The notes: generated by a model not told the origin, from the letters alone. Counted from the stretch's first letter, positions 14,940-23,943 are shown. The stretch: DNA of 26,256 nucleotides from XYA12-FULL-58-9 sp001798605 (GCA_036736205.1 DAINMX010000073.1:1-26256); one strand, 5' to 3'. Numbers and translations: made by a program.

Positions 14940-17900
14940 TCAGTCTGACGCCAGTGGACCAAATCGACCACGGAACAGCGCCGCGACTGCGCTCATCTCG
15001 CTTTTCAACTGAGGAAAAAGTTTGGCGACGTCGGTTCCCATTCGCCGGGCCAACACGGTCGCCTCGTGGCTGTCTTGAGCAGGAAGGTTCAAATCACGGG
15101 AATTGCCGCGCTCGAGTCGGAGCGCATCAATCACCCGGCGCAAAAGATCCCATGCCCCCCGCAACACCTCCGCCTCTGAGGGAGACAAGAGTTCGTTGTC
15201 CGCCAGGGCGTCGAGCGCTGACAACGTGTCGGGCCCGCGCACACTCGGATTGTCACCTCCATGTTCAATTTGGAGGTACTGCACAGTGTACTCAACCTCC
15301 ACCAGACCCCCGGGACTCTGTTTGAGATGCACAGTGCCTGGCTGTACGAGCTCGGCGACTTGCCGTGCGCGCAACGCCAATGCCTCCGCGAGCAAAAACG
15401 GTTCAGAACCATAGGTGAAGGCATCCCGCAGGGCACTCACCGCGTCCGCGAGCTCCTCGTCCCCCAAGAACGGAGACAGTCGTATGAGAGCCTGTCGCTC
15501 ATACGCGGTCGCTCCCCCGGTCGCTTGGTAGTAAGACGCAAAGGTTGCAGCTGAGATGGCCAAGGGACCATGGCTGCCAAAGGGTCGCAGGCGCAAATCG
15601 AGCTCAAAAATGCCGTCACGACGGGCCGGCATGAACCGCCGCAGGTTCTGCACCGCACGCTCGAAGAACTCCGCAGCACTGGTCGTACGCGGCCCCGTGG
15701 TGGTTCCATCCTCACCGTAAACAACCATGATCTCCAAATCCGAGGCTATTCCAAGATCACGGGAACCGAGTTTCCCCAATCCACCGATACACCAAGGTAT
15801 CGGGCTCCCATCCGCCCGGATGGGTAAGCCCAGACTGTCGGCCACCTCATCCATGGCCAACTGCCACGCTTCTTCGATGACCCGCTGCGCAAGATGGGTA
15901 AGATTCTCGGAGAAGGTTGCGAGCGGGCTGTCCGGTTGCATGAGATGCTCGCAATCGATACGGAAGATCTCGGCATCTCGCCAAGCCACGACACGAGCTC
16001 GCCGCTCATTGCGTGTCCCATCACGACTGGGTCTGTCGATTGACACACGGGTACCACCGGAGATGGCTTCGAGTACCGGCAGAAGATGTGAAGGATTGAG
16101 GCGCAAGAAGTCCTCAAACAGATGAGCGCCAGAGCCCAACACTGTGGCCAGGGTCGCGAGCAGCGGCTCAGTGTTGAGCGCATCAAGCGCCGTGCCTGCC
16201 CCCTCTTGGTCGAGACGATCGAGAAGAGCGTCAAACTGGACCAACGCCCGCACAGGATCCGCGGCACGGGACAGGAAATGCGAAAACGCCTTGATGAGCA
16301 CCGCAAGCACCTCGAGCTCGTGTCTCCCGCTCGTGGTGGTAATTTTGCGACCGTGCCGATCGGTCAGGTGGAATCGATCGGTGACACGCCCCTGCACAGT
16401 ACGGATGCGGGTCTGATGCACATTAATACCGCGCATGGCCAATGCTTGGGTGAAACCATACAAGAATCCTGGGGCATCCTCCGCCCACAGGCCGACCACG
16501 GTGGCGATTGGGTCCGAACGATTGTCAATCTCAAGATCGATGTCCCCAATCCCCCCCTGTCGGGGATGCCGCCGCATCCTCTCGACCCACGCTGTGTTGA
16601 TCTCACTTCGCACTTGTTCCGTTTCGCCGTGCAACCAACGCCGCGCCAACTCACGAAGTCTATTCGTCAAGGCGTCGAGTTGAATAGTGTCGAGGCTGCG
16701 GCGACGTTCCGGTCGCACAACCAAGTATTGCACAGCGCGCGCCCCGACCGCATGCTGGGAGCTCTGATGTGCAGGCAGGGTGAACAACCGCCCCTCTTCA
16801 ATGTCGAGCCCAGCACCAGCCAGAACCCCTGTGGACACCGACGCCAGCCCCGTTCGGTCTTGGCCCGCAAGACGCAGAGCATAACGACCACCACCAAGGT
16901 CAATGATGTGAGTCGCAACGGGATCATCATCGGTGACCTGGTTGATCAGATTGATGCCATCGGCGATAGCCTCCAACGGCTCGCCACGCAGATGTTCCAG
17001 CGGCCAGAAGGCAATGACATCGAGTGTCTCAGTGCCACTGTGCGGCCACGTACCCTCAAGCTGAGCGGCAATCTCACGACGATAGATGGTTTCCTCCTCC
17101 GTCTCCTCGGCAGCAAACAACGAAAGGAAGGACAGGTGGACCCGCTCCCGCAGGCCCTCGAGCTTTTCGTCAAGATCCAGAACCGTCGCAAAACCCACCA
17201 GTGACGCAATAACCGCGCGAGCCTTCGGATCGCGCGGCAGCAAGTGGGTCTGTTGGTCGTCGATCATCTGCAGTCGATGTTCAACCCGACGCAAAAAGCA
17301 GTAGTCATCTTTGAGAGACGCGCCGAGCTCGGCCGCCAACAATCCGTGGGCACACAAACGGTCGATGAGCGCGAGGGTTCGTGTTTCACGCAAACTGGCC
17401 TCGCGACCGGCGTTCAACAATTGGAGGGTCTGAACGAAGAACTCGAGTTCACGAATACCTCCCCTGCCGAGCTTGACGTCGAAACCCGGCCTCTGCTTGG
17501 CGTCGAGTGCATCGGCGATCTGTTGTTTGACGTCCCGCAACGCTGCAACGAGCTCTGTGTCGACCTCCCGGCGATAGACAAAACTGTCGATCGCATCAAG
17601 GAAACGCTGACTCACCTCCCGGTCGCCAGCGCAATGTCGGGCTCGCAACAGAGCAACCCTCTCCCATGGCTGGCCCTTCTTCGCGTAGTACTCTTCGGCC
17701 CATTGGGGCGTGAAGGCGAGCGGGCCTGCCGCACCATCGGGCCGTAGGCGCAGGTCCACACGAAACAGACGCCCGTCCTCGGTTTGTCGATCAACCAGGC
17801 GATTGATGATCTGCCCCGCTTTGACCGCCCACTCCAAGTGGGTGATGCTGCCTTGGGAGCCGCCTGTGGTCTCTCCCTGATCGCCATAGACAAAGAGGAT

Positions 17901-18512
17901 GTCGATATCCGAGGAGAAGTTGAGTTCCCCTGCGCCGAGCTTGCCCAGCCCAACAATCGAAAAGCCTGCACCCATCTCCCCATAGCGTTCCACAAGAGAT
18001 TGGTTCGCCCAAACACAGGCCGCCTCCAAACAACAATCGGCGAGAAAGGACAGGTCCGCGGTCGTCTGGGCCACCGTGGCCCCATCCTGCAGATCGCGAG
18101 CAGCGATGCGAGCCAACTCGCGGGCTCTGAAGCGGCGCAACGTGCGCATCCATGTCGCCTCGCAGACATCATCAGCAGCAACCTCAGAAGTTTTCGCTGA
18201 CAGGAGTTTGTCAAGATGATCGCTCAAACATCTGGTCGGCTCTCTGCGCAGACCCTGGTTTGCCAACAGCCAACCGAGAGAATCAGCGTCACGGGTGAGA
18301 AGCCGACACAGAAACGGTGCCCCAACGCAAATCTTTGCAAGAATCGCCAGAGCGTCGGGCCAAAGGTCCGGTGATGGCGCAGAAATACCACAGGCAAGGG
18401 TCTCCACACGACCGTGGATGGCGTCCTGATCTGCGCCAGCGTCCTCGACTGCCGTCCAAAGCTGCTGCCAGAATTCCTGATCGATGCTCACCGTGAGCCC
18501 CGCACAAGACAT
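14940..18512 (-). CDS. glnE: Glutamine synthetase adenylyltransferase/deadenylylase with internal ACT domains
   Basis: The product has 1190 residues, against roughly 950 in E. coli. The N-terminal nucleotidyltransferase (deadenylylase in E. coli) has GLGKLGAGELNFSSDIDILF (Asp202, Asp204) and RVDLRLRP (Asp253), then KLGRGGIRELEF near 348. The C-terminal half (adenylylation) has GLGKLGSRDL, SDLEIMVVY and ELDLRLRP (Asp972), and LKQSPGGLVEVEY. In place of the usual DxD it reads Asp925-Leu-Glu927. Between them, about 540-725, are two ACT-like domains resembling the GlnD C-terminus: YALRLAGQDRTGLASVSTGV and GLWAEDAPGFLYGFTQALA with RVTDRFHLTDRHGRKI. ACT domains bind amino acids, so glutamine sensing inside GlnE is a reasonable inference. 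It starts 47 bases after the VTT gene, with glnA upstream on the same strand. The assignment is secure; direction of catalysis is less so. Confidence 0.93.
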   Translation of the reverse strand: MSCAGLTVSIDQEFWQQLWTAVEDAGADQDAIHGRVETLACGISAPSPDLWPDALAILAKICVGAPFLCRLLTRDADSLGWLLANQGLRREPTRCLSDHLDKLLSAKTSEVAADDVCEATWMRTLRRFRARELARIAARDLQDGATVAQTTADLSFLADCCLEAACVWANQSLVERYGEMGAGFSIVGLGKLGAGELNFSSDIDILFVYGDQGETTGGSQGSITHLEWAVKAGQIINRLVDRQTEDGRLFRVDLRLRPDGAAGPLAFTPQWAEEYYAKKGQPWERVALLRARHCAGDREVSQRFLDAIDSFVYRREVDTELVAALRDVKQQIADALDAKQRPGFDVKLGRGGIRELEFFVQTLQLLNAGREASLRETRTLALIDRLCAHGLLAAELGASLKDDYCFLRRVEHRLQMIDDQQTHLLPRDPKARAVIASLVGFATVLDLDEKLEGLRERVHLSFLSLFAAEETEEETIYRREIAAQLEGTWPHSGTETLDVIAFWPLEHLRGEPLEAIADGINLINQVTDDDPVATHIIDLGGGRYALRLAGQDRTGLASVSTGVLAGAGLDIEEGRLFTLPAHQSSQHAVGARAVQYLVVRPERRRSLDTIQLDALTNRLRELARRWLHGETEQVRSEINTAWVERMRRHPRQGGIGDIDLEIDNRSDPIATVVGLWAEDAPGFLYGFTQALAMRGINVHQTRIRTVQGRVTDRFHLTDRHGRKITTTSGRHELEVLAVLIKAFSHFLSRAADPVRALVQFDALLDRLDQEGAGTALDALNTEPLLATLATVLGSGAHLFEDFLRLNPSHLLPVLEAISGGTRVSIDRPSRDGTRNERRARVVAWRDAEIFRIDCEHLMQPDSPLATFSENLTHLAQRVIEEAWQLAMDEVADSLGLPIRADGSPIPWCIGGLGKLGSRDLGIASDLEIMVVYGEDGTTTGPRTTSAAEFFERAVQNLRRFMPARRDGIFELDLRLRPFGSHGPLAISAATFASYYQATGGATAYERQALIRLSPFLGDEELADAVSALRDAFTYGSEPFLLAEALALRARQVAELVQPGTVHLKQSPGGLVEVEYTVQYLQIEHGGDNPSVRGPDTLSALDALADNELLSPSEAEVLRGAWDLLRRVIDALRLERGNSRDLNLPAQDSHEATVLARRMGTDVAKLFPQLKSEMSAVAALFRGRFGPLASD

Positions 18513-18559
18513 TCGGTCACTGCGCCCGCCGTTTCTGCCTCGACTTCCGAGGTATCCGC

Positions 18560-19231
18560 TCAGCCGCCTTCAAAATAACCGATCACCCATTCGAACAAGA
18601 AACTCAGGCCAAACACTGGCAAGATCAGGCCAGCCACCGAGCCGATCATGTAGTCACGAAAACGAATCTTGGTGAGGGCCAGGGCATAGTTGAGGGGGGG
18701 AGCAATCCAGAACACCAAACGGATGAGAAACACCACCAAGATCGGTCGCTCATCCAGTTTGCTCAGGAGTATCTTGGCGTGCCGTTGTTTGATCTCGACC
18801 AAGGGTTGTCCTCCGACCCAACGGACCAGAGCAAAACCCGTGGCTACAGATGCAATGGAGGCAATGTAGGCGAAGATAAAGCCCACCAAACGGCCGTAGG
18901 CCAAGGTTCCGGCAGCAATGAACATCCAGCCGGGAACCTGCGCCAGTTCTGCCAAAACAAAGACAACGACATAAAGAATGTAACCCCAAACCCCGGCACT
19001 CCGAACGGTGTCCCGCACCCATTCCGGTGACAGGTTGTCGGTGACTCCCGTGAGCTTGCCCGCAATGACCAGGCCCGCGATCAAGGCCACGAAAAGCGTT
19101 ATTCGAATAACCCGCGTCGTGGAGACTTGTCGGCGCGGTTTTTCACAGCTTGGTTGAAATTGAGAAGCCTCCCCCAGATTGGATTGACTCACTTGATTTC
19201 CAGACGCGTCCATCTGTTCTCGGCCCGTCAC
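18560..19231 (-). CDS. TVP38/TMEM64 (VTT, SNARE-associated) family membrane protein
   Basis: The product has 223 residues from GTG 19231; ATG 19213 (Met7) is equally possible, and neither has a strong ribosome site. After a polar N-terminus of about 40 residues come hydrophobic segments at about 41-60, 82-98, 101-138, 163-186 and 194-217. VTT-family features are present: ELAQVPGWMFIAAGTLAYG (re-entrant loop type) and RLVFWIAPPLNYALALTKIRFRDY. The family includes DedA relatives and eukaryotic TMEM41B/VMP1, which are linked to lipid movement between leaflets. It lies between glnA (145-base gap) and glnE (47-base gap) on the same strand, so co-transcription with glnE is likely. No nitrogen-related function is known to me. 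The family call is firm. Confidence 0.85.
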   Translation of the reverse strand: MTGREQMDASGNQVSQSNLGEASQFQPSCEKPRRQVSTTRVIRITLFVALIAGLVIAGKLTGVTDNLSPEWVRDTVRSAGVWGYILYVVVFVLAELAQVPGWMFIAAGTLAYGRLVGFIFAYIASIASVATGFALVRWVGGQPLVEIKQRHAKILLSKLDERPILVVFLIRLVFWIAPPLNYALALTKIRFRDYMIGSVAGLILPVFGLSFLFEWVIGYFEGG

Positions 19232-19376
19232 GACTGTTTGATGTCCTCTGCGCGCACCATTTCAGGCCCACACAGTGACCCATCTGTTGGGTATCATCAA
19301 GCCTTTCCGACCGGGAACGCACCAAACCTCCCCGACATCGGCAAGAGCGAAACGATGGCAACAATTGAGAGAGGGC

Positions 19377-20789
19377 TCAGATGTCGTAGTAGAGTGCGAA
19401 TTCCATGGGGGTGGGATGCATGCGCATGGGATTCACTTCCTTCTCTCGTTTGTATGCCAGCCACATGTCCAGCACGTCTTGGGTAAAAACGTCGCCTTTG
19501 AGCAAGAAGCCGTGGTCAACTTCCAACGCGTCAAGCGCTTCTTCCAATGTGGCCGGAGTAGATCTCACTCCCTCGAGTTCTTTGGGGGACAGCCCGTAGA
19601 TGTCCTTGTCCAGGGGTTCCCCTGGAGACAATTTCCGTTCAATTCCGTCGAGGCCTGCCAACAACAGGGCGGCGAACCCGAGATAGCCGTTACAGCTCGG
19701 ATCGGGGAATCGGACTTCGACACGCTTCGCCCTGGGAGAGCTCGATACCGTGGGAATGCGCACCGCGGCAGAGCGATTGCGACCCGAATAGGCAAGATTC
19801 ACTGGTGCCTCGAACCCAGGAACCAGACGCCGGTAGCTGTTTGTGGTTGGGTTGGTCAAAGCACACAATGCCGATGAGTGCTCAAGGACACCGCCAATGA
19901 ACCACAGAGCCATGTCACTGAGACCGGCGTAGCCGTTCCCCGCGAACAGGGGCTTACCATCTTTCCAGATTGAAATGTGGGTGTGCATGCCGCTGCCGTT
20001 GTCACCCAAGATCGGTTTGGGCATGAACGTTACAGTCTTGTTGTGACGCCGGGCGACATTTTTGACCACGTACTTGAACCACTGGAGTTGGTCGGTCATC
20101 TGCAACAAAGGGGCAAAACGAATGTCGATTTCGCATTGTCCACCGCTCGCGACCTCGTGGTGTTGCGCCTCAACTTGAATGCCCAGCTTCTTCAACTCCA
20201 GACACATCTCCGTGCGGATGTCCTGGAGCGAATCGGTGGGAGGCACCGGGAAATAAGCTTCCTTGTACCGCGGCTTGTAACCAAGGTTGGGTTGCTCATC
20301 ACGGCCGCTGTTCCAACGCCCCTCGTTCGAGTCAATCCGATATGACCCGTGGTTGGGGCCCTGATCGAAGCGAATGTCGTCAAAAATGAAAAACTCCGCC
20401 TCCGGCCCGAAGAATGCGGTGTCACCGATTCCGGTGGAACGCAGATACTCTTCGGCTTTGCGCGCCACGTATCGCGGGTCGCGCGAGTACGGGGCCCGGG
20501 TGTCGGGCTCGACGATATCGCAGATCAACGAGAGTGTTGGATGCTGCGTGAACGGGTCCATCACGGCAGTGCTCGCATCTGGGACCACGAGCATGTCCGA
20601 GGCATTGATCGGCTGCCAACCACGGATCGATGAGCTGTCAAAACCGTATCCGTCCTCGAAGGCCGCTTCGTTCAGCTCGTCGAATGGAACACTGAGGTGT
20701 TGCCACAGGCCTGGAAAATCCATGAACTTCAAGTCCACCATCACCGAGTTATGCTTGGCACCGTACTCGAGTACCTCTTTGGGATTCAT
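19377..20789 (-). CDS. glnA: Type I glutamine synthetase
   Basis: The product is 470 residues from ATG 20789, chosen for the GGAGGAG a few bases before it and because MNPKEVLEYGAKHN matches the family start; a longer frame to 20939 adds an unconserved tail. It catalyses ATP-dependent amidation of glutamate. Family signatures are FDSSSIRGW (50-58), FFGPEAEFF (Glu130, Glu132), GDNGSGMHTHIS (262-273) and NRSAAVRIP (338-346). The adenylylation loop is retained as DKDIYGLSPKE with Tyr398, the E. coli Tyr397 equivalent. That fits the glnE gene downstream on the same strand. Length matches the GSI-beta class of dodecameric enzymes. Upstream lies a porin-like gene on the same strand, 101 bases away. 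Confidence 0.97.
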   Translation of the reverse strand: MNPKEVLEYGAKHNSVMVDLKFMDFPGLWQHLSVPFDELNEAAFEDGYGFDSSSIRGWQPINASDMLVVPDASTAVMDPFTQHPTLSLICDIVEPDTRAPYSRDPRYVARKAEEYLRSTGIGDTAFFGPEAEFFIFDDIRFDQGPNHGSYRIDSNEGRWNSGRDEQPNLGYKPRYKEAYFPVPPTDSLQDIRTEMCLELKKLGIQVEAQHHEVASGGQCEIDIRFAPLLQMTDQLQWFKYVVKNVARRHNKTVTFMPKPILGDNGSGMHTHISIWKDGKPLFAGNGYAGLSDMALWFIGGVLEHSSALCALTNPTTNSYRRLVPGFEAPVNLAYSGRNRSAAVRIPTVSSSPRAKRVEVRFPDPSCNGYLGFAALLLAGLDGIERKLSPGEPLDKDIYGLSPKELEGVRSTPATLEEALDALEVDHGFLLKGDVFTQDVLDMWLAYKREKEVNPMRMHPTPMEFALYYDI

Positions 20790-20832
20790 GATGCTCCTCC
20801 ACATGTCGCCATGCGTCTCACCGACATGGGCT

Positions 20833-20850
20833 CCGGCCTGGTCAGGCCGG
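20833..20850. repeat. Inverted repeat in the glnA leader
   Basis: CCGGCCT (20833-20839) and AGGCCGG (20844-20850) form a seven-pair GC-rich stem with a four-base loop, between the porin stop and the glnA start. Read on the minus strand it has no T-tract after it and lies 44-61 bases before the glnA ATG. Read on the + strand it is followed by a loose T-rich stretch, but no + gene is upstream. It may separate porin and glnA transcripts or act as a leader structure. Confidence 0.45.
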
Positions 20851-20890
20851 CCACCCTTCTGTTTTGTTTTGGAACGCCGCTCGGCGGGCT

Positions 20891-22330
20891 CTAGAAATAG
20901 CCTACCAAGCCAAGAACGATTTCTTGCGTGACGAACCACTCAAATGGACTGCTGAAGTTGCGCTGCACGCTCACACCTTTGACGTCTCCCCGCTCAAAAT
21001 CAACCTTGTGCTCAATGGCCACATCCACTCCCTCCGCAAGACGATAGCGAGCCACCGTAGCAACTCCCAGCAATGTCGTCATTCTTGGAAGGTGCGGCAA
21101 GTCCAAGATGAGGTCGTGGTCATGCAGATACTCGACGCGGAGCTCCGCTGCGAAGTCAGCGAGCCAACAGTTCCGACTGTCGGAGCCCTCAAATGCGACG
21201 GTGAACATTCCGCCCCACCACTGGGCAGTGGTCTCGCCATCTATTGCTTTCTGTTTGTTGAAACCAAGGCCCTGTTCCTCACCGTAGATCAGTTCAAGGG
21301 CCGCGCGCAGCTCTTCGATAAGATGTAGCGAGGCCGAGTAGTCAATGAGCATCCGCAGATTGTTGATGCCTTTTTGCTCCACACCTACCAAGGTACTGAG
21401 ATTTCCCTCGTACAACCACATGCCGTCGTGCTTGCCGAACCGGTGTGGTATGCCGCCACCAAAAGTAATTGACGGATTGTTGTCGACAGTCAGGTCCCAA
21501 CCGTTGACTGCAATCAAATAGGCATCGGCATACTCATGAATGTTGTAGCCGACATAAAACCCCGCAAGCCAATCGGGCGTCGCGTTCCGCGACAAGGTGG
21601 AGCGGCTCAGGCCAACGCGATCAATGACATCAAGGGGCTCGGAGCCAAACGGAACGTTCATTTTGCCACCACGTAGAGTGAACCCTGACCTCGACCACTC
21701 GACGTACGCCTGCTCCACGAGCGCATCGAGAAGATCGACATAGGTCACGTCTGACGAATAGGCTATGGTTTGGGAATGCGGTGACGATTGAAGATTCAGG
21801 TCGATTCGGAGCAACCCCCAATCGCCGTGCCGGGCTTCAAAATCGAGTTCGAGCTCACGCGGCAAGAACGTGAGATCATATTGTCCGTTGTCGAGGTACC
21901 CTATGACCATTTCGGCTTGCACAAATCCAGAGATGTCGACATCGATCTTGTCCGTGGCTAGTTCGGCGGGAAGGACCGCGCCACCAGAAATCGGCACAGG
22001 CTCACCCGTGGGCAACATTCCTTCCGGAAACGGTGAGGGTGCGGGCCCTTGAATCACGGCAGCATCTGATCCGCCGACAATTCCCGCGGCGCCAAAGCCG
22101 GGCGTGGCATTGGCATTGGCGTCCACAACCATCGGATCGCGGGATGCGGCGTCATCATCACCAGGCTCGACAACGGGAGGCTTCGCGCTGCCCGCAACCT
22201 TTGAGTCACCACTGTCTGCGGTGTCGACGCTATGCGGACCAGCCACGGAATTGGGCTGTTCACCGGTTTGGGCCTGCGCCCACGTGGGGTACAAAAGGAG
22301 AGGTATCACAATAACAAGCCGGCGAACCAT
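20891..22330 (-). CDS. Outer-membrane beta-barrel (porin-like) protein
   Basis: The product has 479 residues, with GAGGGA before the ATG and a signal peptide cut after AQA (about residue 21). Residues about 22-125 are Asp/Gly/Pro/Ala-rich and probably disordered periplasmic linker. From about 128 the text alternates as transmembrane beta-strands (DISGFVQAEMVIGYLDNGQ; FTLRGGKMNVPFGSEPLDV; WLAGFYVGYNIHEYADAYLI; WDLTVDNNPSITFGGG) and the last residue is Phe, the usual signal for BAM insertion. It resembles OmpL-like/BBP2 barrels, which are 14- to 16-stranded putative porins. A role in nitrogen-compound uptake next to glnA is only suggested by position. Its start is divergent from the TPR gene at 22436. 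I am confident of the outer-membrane location, less of the family. Confidence 0.8.
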   Translation of the reverse strand: MVRRLVIVIPLLLYPTWAQAQTGEQPNSVAGPHSVDTADSGDSKVAGSAKPPVVEPGDDDAASRDPMVVDANANATPGFGAAGIVGGSDAAVIQGPAPSPFPEGMLPTGEPVPISGGAVLPAELATDKIDVDISGFVQAEMVIGYLDNGQYDLTFLPRELELDFEARHGDWGLLRIDLNLQSSPHSQTIAYSSDVTYVDLLDALVEQAYVEWSRSGFTLRGGKMNVPFGSEPLDVIDRVGLSRSTLSRNATPDWLAGFYVGYNIHEYADAYLIAVNGWDLTVDNNPSITFGGGIPHRFGKHDGMWLYEGNLSTLVGVEQKGINNLRMLIDYSASLHLIEELRAALELIYGEEQGLGFNKQKAIDGETTAQWWGGMFTVAFEGSDSRNCWLADFAAELRVEYLHDHDLILDLPHLPRMTTLLGVATVARYRLAEGVDVAIEHKVDFERGDVKGVSVQRNFSSPFEWFVTQEIVLGLVGYF

Positions 22331-22435
22331 GGATCATCCCTCTGCAGGTTGTTAAAGGAAGGTGTGACGATTACTCAATCAGCCCCACCAAGGCAAGCAT
22401 AGGATATGTGACACGACCCGTGATAGGTTGCAAAC

Positions 22436-23305
22436 ATGGACGCGCACAGCGTGGACACATTGCACACCGAACTTACCGACGCTCTGGCGCGCGGCCGTCT
22501 AGCACCTGCTGAGATAGCACACATCACGGCCTCCGAGCTCGATGCTGTGTTCGAGCTTGCGGCTCAGTGCCTTGATGCCAGACGCGACAACGAGGCGACA
22601 GCCCTGTTGGGTGGAGTCGTGACTCTCTACCCTTTTAGCGCACGCTATTGGCGGGCCTACGGTATCGCCTTGCACCGCGGGCTCGAGATCGACAGAGCCC
22701 GCGCCGCCTACGACACGGCCCTGGCGCTCGACCCCAACCACGAGCTGACACTGTGTTACCGCGCAGAGCTGTTGATTTACTCGGGCAAACGCCGACGCGC
22801 AGAAGCCGATTTGCTGAAGGTGGCAAAGGGAGGCAGCGCCGCGGCGGTTCGCGCCCAGCAGTTGCTCGCACAATTGAAGAAGCTGGCACGCTGGCAAGCG
22901 CCAACCGTTTCGACGCCCTCGAGTGCCCAAGAAGAAATCACACAGGTCATGCCGCTGACCGTCGATGGCCAACATCTTCCCCTCGAGCCCAGTCGTTTTG
23001 TCAATGAGCGTGACCTTCCCACTGCGATCGACGAGATCACCCAGACAATGCGCGTATTCACCCCACTCGAGCCGGAGAGCACAGCATCGTCTCACGCGAC
23101 CGTGACCGCCCTGCTCCCCAATCCAGAATGCCGAGCTGAGTCCACCGAAACCGCCATATTGCCAGGTCGCGGCAGGCACCCTGCCCCGTCGCCCGATACC
23201 TCGGGAACAATCGCAGGGGAAACGACTCGAACCGCCATCGTCATGCGCCGCAGCGCCGTTCTCGACCACGAGGACACCGAGCTCATCGACGGAAGAGAAC
23301 GATGA
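22436..23305 (+). CDS. SycD-like TPR protein with a Thr-motif tail
   Basis: The product has 289 residues with no signal peptide. About 37-130 fold as three TPR-like helical pairs (VFELAAQCLDARRDNEATAL; LYPFSARYWRAYGIALHRG; ALALDPNHELTLCYRAELLI). The layout resembles the type III secretion chaperone SycD/LcrH family, especially the central 'D/P-F-SARYW' stretch, but generic TPR proteins cannot be excluded. The tail from about 155 is probably disordered and carries repeated Thr-based motifs: EEITQVM (166-172), DEITQTM (199-205), TALLP (224-228), TAILP (239-243), TAIVM (266-270) and TELID (281-285). It overlaps the next gene by ATGA (23302-23305), so the two products are translationally coupled. 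The porin gene is divergent, with a 105-base shared upstream region. Confidence 0.65.
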   Translation: MDAHSVDTLHTELTDALARGRLAPAEIAHITASELDAVFELAAQCLDARRDNEATALLGGVVTLYPFSARYWRAYGIALHRGLEIDRARAAYDTALALDPNHELTLCYRAELLIYSGKRRRAEADLLKVAKGGSAAAVRAQQLLAQLKKLARWQAPTVSTPSSAQEEITQVMPLTVDGQHLPLEPSRFVNERDLPTAIDEITQTMRVFTPLEPESTASSHATVTALLPNPECRAESTETAILPGRGRHPAPSPDTSGTIAGETTRTAIVMRRSAVLDHEDTELIDGRER

Positions 23306-23943
23306 GCGCCGGTATTGGACAAGTCGTCATGTTGTGGGCCCGCCCCGAATCCGGAACTGTGGTCCCCGCCATACCTGTTACACGGCAAGTCAATGTCGGC
23401 CAATCCGACCAACGCCTTGAGGTGCAAAGCGAAGCCGCGGCTTCCCCACGCCTTGATCGTCCTTTTGGGCGTCACGAGTTGCCCTTCGAGCCGCTTCCAA
23501 CCATTCCCGAGGACGACCGCAAACCCCTCAATGCCAACGCCCTACTCTGTGCGGCGGTGGCACTCGACGTCGTCACAACCCGCACCATGGCAATCGAAGA
23601 GAGCCCAGAAATCCTTGGTGAACTGGTGGAATCGCTCATGTACCTTGGCGGCCTCGGCGGCCTCGATGAAGCCGCAATGGAACGGTTGCTCGCGTATGCA
23701 CAAGGCCGGCTCGGAGAGAACCGTGCAGCCCTCAACCGTCATGCTGCAGGATACATGGCTGCATTCCCACGACCGCCAGACGACACTGCCGAGCCCACGG
23801 CGATGGGAGGTGGCCCAGTGGCAAGCACCCCTCGGGCCATCACCAAGGCACTGAAGAGGCTCGAGGCGGCGGCCGAGGTGGCTGTGAGCGAAGCGAGACT
23901 TCGTCTGCAAGCACGACAGGCCGTCGAATATCGACAGGCCTGA
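23302..23943 (+). CDS. Protein of unknown family coupled to the TPR gene
   Basis: The product has 213 residues; its ATG overlaps the stop of the TPR gene. I do not recognise it. The first 75 residues are Pro/Arg/Gln-rich with no signal peptide. About 76-155 are Ala/Leu-rich helices (ANALLCAAVALDVV; EILGELVESLMYLGGLGGL; AAMERLLAYAQGRLGENRAAL), then a Pro-rich break and a final amphipathic helix (about 175-210). No catalytic motif or membrane segment is apparent. The coupling suggests it works with the TPR protein, for instance as its client. It converges on the minus-strand gene, with 13 bases between the stops, and the stop regions show no clear terminator. Coding status is supported by the overlap and by length. 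Confidence 0.6.
   Translation: MSAGIGQVVMLWARPESGTVVPAIPVTRQVNVGQSDQRLEVQSEAAASPRLDRPFGRHELPFEPLPTIPEDDRKPLNANALLCAAVALDVVTTRTMAIEESPEILGELVESLMYLGGLGGLDEAAMERLLAYAQGRLGENRAALNRHAAGYMAAFPRPPDDTAEPTAMGGGPVASTPRAITKALKRLEAAAEVAVSEARLRLQARQAVEYRQA

Noticed and set aside
15087..15096. GGTTCAAATC, which resembles a tRNA T-loop
   Set aside because: It sits inside glnE coding sequence and no acceptor stem or anticodon arm can be built around it.
16122..17204. 360-codon open frame on the + strand
   Set aside because: Lies wholly antisense to glnE, whose protein matches its family over this span. The translation has no recognisable motif.
20833..20870. Hairpin plus T-rich stretch as a + strand terminator
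   Set aside because: The T-rich part begins about ten bases after the stem, and no + strand gene ends nearby.
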